Below, one piece after another: positions 39,983-45,337 of a stretch of DNA of 45,337 nucleotides. The position numbers were made by a program, and so were the translations under genes. The DNA is from Acidobacteriota bacterium. GTDB lineage: Bacteria > Actinomycetota > Actinomycetes > Actinomycetales > Microbacteriaceae. The stretch is from NCBI GenBank assembly GCA_019352055.1, contig JABBOB010000014.1, forward strand, positions 1 through 45,337, given 5' to 3'. The notes beneath the pieces were generated by a model. It was not told the DNA's origin and searched no databases. It was given only the letters and a program-made list of their open reading frames with translations. Position 1 is the stretch's first letter. Each line of letters starts with the position of its first letter.

Positions 39983-40832
39983 CGGGACGCGCTCGGACCG
40001 GCGCGGATCCGCCGAGCAGCCGACGGATCACGGACGGGATCGCCTCCGCGATGTCGAGCGCCTGGATGGGGCCCCCGCCGGACGCCGTGCGGCCCGCCTC
40101 CCCGTGGATCCAGGCGGCGGCGGCGGCGAGGTCCGCCAACCGCGCCGGGTCCGCCGCGAGCTCGGGCTGGTGTGTGGCGAGCAGTGCGCCGAGCACCCCG
40201 CCGAGCACGTCCCCCGACCCGGCGGTCGCCAGCCACGGCTGCCCCGCCCGCACCGCGAACCGCGCGCCGGAGGCGTCCGCGACGACGGTCGTCTCGCCCT
40301 TCAGCAGCACGGTCATGCCGGTCTCCCGCGCCGCGCGGACGGCCCAGCGCTCCGGGTCGGCGGCGATGTCGTCCTTCGCGACCGCCGCGCCGACGGCACG
40401 CAGCACGGGCACCAGCTCGCCGAAGTGGGGCGTGATCACCGTCGGGCCGCTCGCCTCCGGAACCAGGTCGAGCGCTCCGGCGTCGAGGACCGTCGGCAGC
40501 CGCTGCCCGAGCAGGCGGATGAGACGTGCCCGCTCGTCCGCGTCCCGATCCGGGTCGGTGCCGGAGCCGAACAACCAGGCCTGCACCCGGCCCTCCGCGG
40601 TGACCGCCTCCGGTCGCCTGGCGAGGACCATCGCCGCGGGCCGATCGGGGCCGAGGTAGCGGACCATCCCGACCCCGGTGCGGGACGCCGCCTCGACCCC
40701 GAGCACCGCGGCGCCCGGGTAGCGGTCCGAACCGGTCACGATCCCGAGCACACCGCGCGAGTACTTGTCGCTGTCCGCCGACGGCACCGCGATCGCGTGC
40801 GCCGCCTCCACCGCCGAGTAGCCCTGGGTCAC
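39975..40832 (-). CDS. nnrD: ADP/ATP-dependent (S)-NAD(P)H-hydrate dehydratase
   Basis: 285 residues of the ribokinase-like CARKD/YjeF C-domain type. It restores NAD(P)H from its hydrated form. Landmarks: GVLGIVTGSDRYPGAAVLGVEAASRTGVGMVRYL, ITPHFGELVPVL (T-PH-GE), KGETTVVAD and the phosphate-binding TAGSGDVLGGVLGALLA. The epimerase (YjeF_N) domain found in many fusions is absent and would have to be elsewhere. GTG at 40832; first gene of an nnrD-apbE-NqrB/FNR operon with 50 bp to the divergent HAD gene. Confidence 0.92.
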   Translation of the reverse strand: MTQGYSAVEAAHAIAVPSADSDKYSRGVLGIVTGSDRYPGAAVLGVEAASRTGVGMVRYLGPDRPAAMVLARRPEAVTAEGRVQAWLFGSGTDPDRDADERARLIRLLGQRLPTVLDAGALDLVPEASGPTVITPHFGELVPVLRAVGAAVAKDDIAADPERWAVRAARETGMTVLLKGETTVVADASGARFAVRAGQPWLATAGSGDVLGGVLGALLATHQPELAADPARLADLAAAAAWIHGEAGRTASGGGPIQALDIAEAIPSVIRRLLGGSAPVRARPGA

Positions 40833-40870
40833 GCGACGAGGGTGCCATCCGCCGGTCGGACGGCGCTGGG

Positions 40871-40876
40871 TACGGT
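40871..40876 (+). promoter_or_regulatory. -10 box (TACGGT), leaderless promoter of the HAD gene
   Basis: TACGGT ends six bases before the GTG at 40883. Confidence 0.5.
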
Positions 40877-40882
40877 GCATCC

Positions 40883-41497
40883 GTGAGCATCTCCCTCCCG
40901 TCCCGCACGGTCGTGTTCGACTACGGCGAGGTGATCTCCCGCTCGCCGTCCGCCGAGGACCGCGCGCGCCTCGTCGAGGCGGCCGGCGTGCCCGCGGACG
41001 ACCTCTGGCGGGCCTACGACGCGGATCGCGACCGTCTCGACCAGGGCCTGCTGTCGACGACCGACTACTGGCTGGGCATCGGGGCCGCATGCGGCGTCGA
41101 ATGGGACGTGGCGACGGCGCACCTCCTGTGGACCATCGACTTCCGCGGCTGGACCTCGGTGGACGTGGAGGTGGTGCGGATCATCGCCGAGCTCGCCGCG
41201 GGCGGCACACGGCTCGCGCTCCTGTCGAACGCCGCCCCGGACTACGGCTCGCCGTTCCGCTTCTCGCCGGTGGGTGCGCTCTTCGAGCGCGCGTTCGTGT
41301 CGGGCGAGCTGCTGCTGCTGAAGCCGGATGCGGCGATCTACCGCTTCGTCGCGGAGGCGCTCGACGTCGACCCGAGCGAGATGGTCTTCGTCGACAACCG
41401 CGAGGCGAACGTCCGCGGCGCGGAGTCGATCGGCATCACGGGCCACGTCTACACGGACCCCGCGTCCCTCCGCGGCTTCCTGATGTCCCTCGCCTGA
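40883..41497 (+). CDS. HAD family hydrolase
   Basis: 204 residues. Nucleophile motif VVFDYGEVI (first Asp at residue ~13, second position Gly as in haloacid-dehalogenase-like and epoxide-hydrolase-N-domain types), ALLSNAAPDY for motif II, LKPDAAIYRFV for motif III (Lys) and MVFVDNREANVRGAESIG for motif IV. The small helical cap is inserted between motifs I and II. These enzymes hydrolyse phosphate or C-halogen bonds; the substrate is unknown. Its last 49 bases overlap the 3' end of the convergent CNNM gene. GTG start from the leaderless box. Confidence 0.9.
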   Translation: MSISLPSRTVVFDYGEVISRSPSAEDRARLVEAAGVPADDLWRAYDADRDRLDQGLLSTTDYWLGIGAACGVEWDVATAHLLWTIDFRGWTSVDVEVVRIIAELAAGGTRLALLSNAAPDYGSPFRFSPVGALFERAFVSGELLLLKPDAAIYRFVAEALDVDPSEMVFVDNREANVRGAESIGITGHVYTDPASLRGFLMSLA

Positions 41498-42567
41498 TCG
41501 CGCGGTGCCGCAGCGCGGGACACCGGCGGAGCCGATCTCCGCGTGGCGTCCTGGACCTCGCCGACCAGCTCCTCGATCACGTCCTCGAGGAAGAGGATGC
41601 CGCGCACGGCGCCGTCCTGGTCGACCACCCGCGCCAGATGCTGGCGACCGCGGCGCAGGACGGCCAGCGCGTCCTCGAGCTCGGTGCCGGCGGTGACGCT
41701 CGTCAGCCGCCGGACGTACTTCTGCGGGATCGGGCGACCGACGTCGTCGCCGTCGAGCTCGAGCACGTCCTTCAGGTGGAGGTAGCCGATGGGCTCCCCG
41801 GCCGAGTCGACGAGCGGGTAGCGGGAGAAGCCGCTCTGCGCCACCACCCGCTCGAGGTCATCGGGGGTCGCGTCCTCGGACAGCGCGACGATCTCGCTGA
41901 GCGGGACGGCGACGTCGGCGACCTGCTTCTCGGTGAAGTCGAACGCCGCGGTGAGGGTGCCGGAGAGGTCGTCGAGCGTGCCCTCCCGGCGGGAGGTCTC
42001 GACGATCGTCTCGACCTCGTCGAGCGTGAAGGTGCTGTTCGCCTCGTCCTTCGGCTCGACGCCGACGAGCCGCACGAGGGCGTTCGTGACGCCGTTCAGG
42101 GCGTGGATGAGCGGCCGGAAGACGCGCTCGACGAAGACGAGGGGCGTGGCGAGCAGCAGCACCGCACGATCCGGCACCGAGAACGCGACGTTCTTCGGGA
42201 CCATCTCGCCGAACACGACGTGCAGGAACGTGACGATCAGCAGGGTGATGACGAACCCGACGAGGTCGACCCCCTCCGTCGACAGGCCCGTGACGTGGAG
42301 GGGCCCCTCGAGCAGGTGATGGATCGCCGGCTCGCTGACGTTCAGGATCAGCAGCGACGCGACCGTGATCCCGAGCTGGGTCGTGGAGAGCATCAGCGTC
42401 GCGTGCTCCATCGCGCCGAGCGCGACGCGCGCGGATCGGCGCCCCTCCTCCGCGAGCGGCTCGATCTGCGAACGCCGCGCCGAGATCACCGCGAACTCGC
42501 TCGCGACGAAGAACGCGTTCACCGCGAGCAGCACGACGAGCCAGCCGAGCCCCGCCCAGTCGCTCAC
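41449..42567 (-). CDS. CNNM/CorB-type transporter-like protein with CBS pair
   Basis: 372 residues. CNNM membrane domain (about 1-185) starts WLVVLLAVNAFFVASEFAVISARRSQIE, then LMLSTTQLGITVASLL and VVFGEMVPKNVAFS, followed by a CBS pair (about 205-335: VPLSEIVALSEDATPDDLERVVAQSGFSRYPLVDSAGEPIGYLHLKDVLEL). It lacks the C-terminal CorC_HlyC domain present in its upstream partner, ending after EDVIEELVGEV. Bacterial relatives are Mg2+/Na+ exchangers or efflux proteins. GTG overlaps the partner's stop (GTGA). Probably a paralogue pair working together. Confidence 0.9.
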   Translation of the reverse strand: MSDWAGLGWLVVLLAVNAFFVASEFAVISARRSQIEPLAEEGRRSARVALGAMEHATLMLSTTQLGITVASLLILNVSEPAIHHLLEGPLHVTGLSTEGVDLVGFVITLLIVTFLHVVFGEMVPKNVAFSVPDRAVLLLATPLVFVERVFRPLIHALNGVTNALVRLVGVEPKDEANSTFTLDEVETIVETSRREGTLDDLSGTLTAAFDFTEKQVADVAVPLSEIVALSEDATPDDLERVVAQSGFSRYPLVDSAGEPIGYLHLKDVLELDGDDVGRPIPQKYVRRLTSVTAGTELEDALAVLRRGRQHLARVVDQDGAVRGILFLEDVIEELVGEVQDATRRSAPPVSRAAAPRDQARDIRKPRRDAGSV

Positions 42568-43907
42568 GGCGCCGCCACCGAGGTGTCGACCGTGGTCGCC
42601 GGCGCGTCCGGGTCGGCGCGGAAGCGGAGACGGTCGATGCGCCGCCCGTCCAGACGGAGCACCTCGAGGACGCCCTGCTCGGTCCGCACGGTGTCGCCGA
42701 CCTGCGGGAGTCGGCCGAGCGCGCTCACGACGAACCCGGCGACCGTCTCGTAGAGCCCCGACTCCGGCACCCGGACCCCGGCCTGGTCGCGCAGCTCGTC
42801 CGGCCTCAGCATCCCGGGGAAGGTGAGCGAGTCGGTGCCGCGGACGACGCCGGCACGCGTGCGGTCGTGCTCGTCGACCAGGTCGCCGACGAGCTCCTCC
42901 ACGCAGTCCTCGAGCGTCGCGACCCCCGCGGTCCCGCCGTACTCGTCGAGCACGACGGCCATCTGGTAGCCCCGGCCCCGCAGCTCGCCGAGCAGCGCGT
43001 CGAGCGTCATCGTCTCGGGCACGCGCAGCGCCTCCGTCTCGATCGCACCGACCGGCACGTCCGCGCGGCGGGAGCGCGGCACTGCCATCGCCTGCTTGAT
43101 GTGCACGAGGGCGACCACGTCGTCGACCCCGTCCTCGCCCGTGACCGGGAACCGGGAGAAGCCGGTGCGCCGTGCGAGCGCGAGCACGTCGGCGGCGGAG
43201 GCGGACCGCGCGATCACGGACAGCCGCGGCCGCGGCGTCATCACGTCCGCCGCCGTGTGCCCGGAGAACGTGAGGGTGCGCTCGAGCAGGGTCGCCGTGT
43301 CGCTGTCGAGCACCCCCTCCGTCGCGCTGCGGCGGACCAGGGAGGACAGCTCCTGGGCCGTCCGGGCGCCGGAGAGCTCCTCCTTCGGCTCGATGCCGAT
43401 CAGCCGCATGACGCCGTTCGCTGCGCCGTTCAGCACGCGGACGGCCGGGCGGAAGACGAGGGTGAAGCCGGTCTGGAACGGCATGACGAGCTTCGCGACC
43501 CGGAGCGGACCTGCGAGCGTCAGGTTCTTCGGCAGCAGCTCGCCGAGGATCATGCTGATCACGGTCGCGATCAGCAGCCCGAGGACAGCGCCGATCGGGG
43601 CGACCGCCTCCTCGGCGACACCGAGCGCCGTGAGCGGTGCGTCGATGAACGCGGAGAGCGCGGGCTCGAACGTGTACCCGGCGAGCAGCGTCGTCACCGT
43701 GATGCCGAGTTGCGCGCTCGAGAGGTGGGTCGAGGTGATCCTCAGCGCGGCGATCGTGCCGTCGAGCCCCTTCTCGCCGCCGCGCTGCCGCGCCTCGAGA
43801 TCCGAGCGGTCCAGGTTGACGAGCGCGAACTCGGCCGCGACGAAGAGCCCGGTGCCGAACGTGAGGACCACGCCGACGCCGAGCAGGACCAGATCGATCC
43901 AGAGCAT
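42564..43907 (-). CDS. CNNM/CorC (HlyC) family Mg2+ transporter-like protein
   Basis: 447 residues: CNNM domain (1-~200; VVLTFGTGLFVAAEFALVNLDRSDLE, LSSAQLGITVTTLLAGY, MILGELLPKNLTLA), CBS pair (~215-345; VMTPRPRLSVIARSASAADVLALARRTGFSRFPV) and the CorC_HlyC domain (~350-435; SLTFPGMLRPDELRDQAG...VAGFVVSALGRLPQVGD). Family members export or exchange Mg2+ (CorC/CorB). An 11-codon in-frame leader ORF ends exactly at its ATG, and no ribosome binding site of its own is seen. First gene of a two-gene CNNM operon. Confidence 0.93.
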   Translation of the reverse strand: MLWIDLVLLGVGVVLTFGTGLFVAAEFALVNLDRSDLEARQRGGEKGLDGTIAALRITSTHLSSAQLGITVTTLLAGYTFEPALSAFIDAPLTALGVAEEAVAPIGAVLGLLIATVISMILGELLPKNLTLAGPLRVAKLVMPFQTGFTLVFRPAVRVLNGAANGVMRLIGIEPKEELSGARTAQELSSLVRRSATEGVLDSDTATLLERTLTFSGHTAADVMTPRPRLSVIARSASAADVLALARRTGFSRFPVTGEDGVDDVVALVHIKQAMAVPRSRRADVPVGAIETEALRVPETMTLDALLGELRGRGYQMAVVLDEYGGTAGVATLEDCVEELVGDLVDEHDRTRAGVVRGTDSLTFPGMLRPDELRDQAGVRVPESGLYETVAGFVVSALGRLPQVGDTVRTEQGVLEVLRLDGRRIDRLRFRADPDAPATTVDTSVAAP

Positions 43908-43943
43908 TCAGGCAGCCAACGGGTAGGGCGAATGATCGTCCAT
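43908..43943 (-). CDS. 11-residue leader ORF before the CorC-like gene
   Basis: MDDHSPYPLAA with its TGA directly abutting, and in frame with, the ATG of the CorC-like gene. A TAGGAT box at 43954-43959 places the transcription start only about 2-4 bases before this ATG, so the leader would be translated first. Acidic and proline-containing leader peptides are known to regulate Mg2+ transporter genes in enterobacteria (MgtL); a similar role is speculation. Confidence 0.4.
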   Translation of the reverse strand: MDDHSPYPLAA

Positions 43944-43953
43944 CAGGCGCAGC

Positions 43954-43959
43954 ATCCTA
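43954..43959 (-). promoter_or_regulatory. -10 box (TAGGAT) of the CNNM operon
   Basis: TAGGAT ends ten bases before the leader ORF ATG at 43943, so the mRNA begins almost at the leader start. Confidence 0.45.
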
Positions 43960-43981
43960 CCCGCGCCGCACCGGAGGGGGG

Positions 43982-45337
43982 CTACCAGCCGACCGGCAGC
44001 GGCTTGCCCTCCTCGTAACCGGCCGCCGACTGCACGCCGACGACCGCGCGCTCGCGGAAGGCGACCGGGTCCGCCGCACCGGCGTAGGTGAACGAGGAGC
44101 GCACGCCCGTGGTGATGGTGTCGAGCAGGTCCTCGAGCCCCGGACGGAGTGGGTCGAGCACGATGCGCGAGCTCGAGATCCCCTCGGCGAACAGCTGCTT
44201 GCGCGCCAGCTCCCAGGGGTCGCGGTCGCCGAACCGGGCGCTGACCGCCTTGGCGGACGCCATGCCCCAGCTCTGCTTGAACAGGGAGCCGTCGTCGCCG
44301 CGCTCGAGGGCGCCGGGGGACTCGATCGTGCCTGCGAACCAGGAGCCGATCATCACGGAGCTCGCGCCCGCGGCGAGCGCGAGGGCGACGTCGCGCGGGT
44401 AGCGGACTCCGCCGTCCGCCCAGACGTGGCCGCCGAGCTGGTGGGCGGCGTCGGCGGTCTCGAGCACCGCGGAGAACTGCGGGCGCCCCACCGCGGTCAT
44501 CATCCTGGTGGTGCACATCGCGCCCGGGCCGACGCCGACCTTGACGATGGAGGCACCGGCGCGGACGAGGTCGCGCGTCGCCTCCGCGGTCACGACGTTC
44601 CCGGCGACCAGCGGCAGCCCCAGCCCGAGCGCGGAGACCGCCTCCAGCGCCCGGAGCATCGACTCCTGGTGGCCGTGCGCGGTGTCGAGCACCAGCACGT
44701 CCGCGCCGAGCTCCGCGAGCGCCCGCGCACGACCAACGACGTCGCCGGTGATCCCGAGCGCCGCGGCGACGCGGAGGCGTCCCCGCCCGTCGAGCGCGGG
44801 CGTGTACACGGCCTGCCGCACCGCCGTCCGCCTGCTCGCCGTGCCGACGAGCACACCGTCCGCGTCGACGACCGACACGAACTCGGCGCCGAGGTCGTGC
44901 AGCAGCGAGAACAGGGCGTGCGGGTCGTGCACCGAGCCGGCCTCGACGACCGGCGGGCCGCCCTCGACGAGATCGCCGAGCCGAGCCCCGGGATCCGCGG
45001 CCTCGATCGCGGTCGCGCTCACGACGCCGAGCACCCGCCGGTCCTTGTCGACCAGCACCACGCCCCGGTCGGGGCCGCCGGTGACCGCGCGCTGCGCATC
45101 CCAGGCCGTGGCGTTCGGCGAGAGCTCGAACGCGGAGTCCCAGCGCGGCGACTGCGCCTTCACCCAGGCGATCCCCGCCGCCGTCTCGGCGGCCGGGAGA
45201 TCCTGCGGCAGGACCGCGAGACCGCCCCGTCGGGCCAGGGTCGCGGCCAGCCGCGGACCCGTCACCGAGTTCATGTTCGCCGCGACGATCGGCAGCGTCG
45301 CGCCGGTGCCGTCGTCGGGCGCGAGAGAGACGTCGAG
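43982..45337 (-). CDS. guaB1: GuaB1-type IMP dehydrogenase/GMP reductase family protein (partial)
   Basis: The gene runs past the right edge; 452 codons are visible. The TIM barrel is interrupted by a CBS pair (about residues 95-205 of the visible part: GVVLVDKDRRVLGVVSATAIEAADPG). The catalytic loop KVGVGPGAMCTTRMMTAVGRPQ holds the nucleophilic Cys; VLDTAHGHQESML and WADGGVRYPRDVALALAAGASSVMIGSWFAGT give the phosphate site. GuaB1 of mycobacteria reduces GMP to IMP and is not an IMPDH; this protein fits that group by its ending, not by experiment. Confidence 0.92.
   Translation of the reverse strand, partial: LDVSLAPDDGTGATLPIVAANMNSVTGPRLAATLARRGGLAVLPQDLPAAETAAGIAWVKAQSPRWDSAFELSPNATAWDAQRAVTGGPDRGVVLVDKDRRVLGVVSATAIEAADPGARLGDLVEGGPPVVEAGSVHDPHALFSLLHDLGAEFVSVVDADGVLVGTASRRTAVRQAVYTPALDGRGRLRVAAALGITGDVVGRARALAELGADVLVLDTAHGHQESMLRALEAVSALGLGLPLVAGNVVTAEATRDLVRAGASIVKVGVGPGAMCTTRMMTAVGRPQFSAVLETADAAHQLGGHVWADGGVRYPRDVALALAAGASSVMIGSWFAGTIESPGALERGDDGSLFKQSWGMASAKAVSARFGDRDPWELARKQLFAEGISSSRIVLDPLRPGLEDLLDTITTGVRSSFTYAGAADPVAFRERAVVGVQSAAGYEEGKPLPVGW

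Noticed and set aside
1..45337. tRNA, rRNA, CRISPR or insertion sequence
   Set aside because: No TPsiC-type GTTCGA-N-C with matching cloverleaf, no array of spaced direct repeats and no transposase motif was found by eye.

Overview
The window is about 70% G+C, gene-dense and chromosomal. Gene content (tandem CNNM/CorC proteins, GuaB1-type IMPDH relative, SLC13-like permease, zinc-less MsrB beside MsrA), frequent GTG starts and many promoters whose -10 box (TANNNT) lies 6-8 nt before the start codon (leaderless transcripts) point to an actinobacterium, most likely of the family Microbacteriaceae. The family assignment is inference. I see no rRNA, tRNA, phage, insertion sequence or CRISPR array.

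Layout. 1-1700: start of an NhaA-type Na+/H+ antiporter, small zinc-ribbon, membrane and HTH proteins, a remnant of an AI-2E family transporter and an 18-codon lysine-rich micro-ORF with its own ribosome binding site and downstream hairpin. 1722-10689: 5'-3' exonuclease, ABC1/AarF kinase, a membrane-anchored histidine-motif protein, an OhrR-like MarR regulator, a Gfo/Idh/MocA oxidoreductase, a hotdog thioesterase and a Kup potassium transporter. 10690-15658: fragment of a winged-helix/YcaQ-type protein, the msrB-msrA repair operon, an MFS exporter, a TRIC/UPF0126 membrane protein, an alpha/beta hydrolase and a cysteine-rich small protein. 15668-21003: an 80-bp palindromic repeat, an arginase-family protein, an enoyl-CoA hydratase, a dihydrolipoamide-dehydrogenase-like flavoprotein translationally coupled to an SDR, and an ion permease. 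21008-25361: a tightly coupled leftward operon GntR - phosphoribosyltransferase - shrunken S51-like protein - uracil-DNA glycosylase - acetyltransferase - amidase. 25477-30536: small proteins, an SDR, and the methionine genes metY and metX separated by a perfect 20-bp stem-loop.

30593-34689 is the most unusual part. A NarL-like response regulator whose phospho-acceptor Asp is Glu is followed by a membrane histidine kinase, a coupled membrane protein whose C-terminus resembles a histidine kinase that has lost its catalytic motifs, and a paralogous regulator with an intact Asp. It looks like a four-gene signalling system with a built-in pseudo-kinase and pseudo-receiver.

34713-45337: terminator and REP-like palindromes, an MFS exporter, a GT87-like mannosyltransferase, a second copy of the 80-bp palindromic repeat, and the overlapping operon nnrD - apbE - NqrB/RnfD-like membrane domain fused to a ferredoxin-reductase domain, which suggests an electron-export system linked to flavinylation and NAD(P)H repair. 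It ends with a HAD hydrolase overlapping the 3' end of two CNNM/CorC genes (the first preceded by an in-frame 11-codon leader ORF) and a partial guaB1. All functional calls come from reading motifs by eye; no database search was run.
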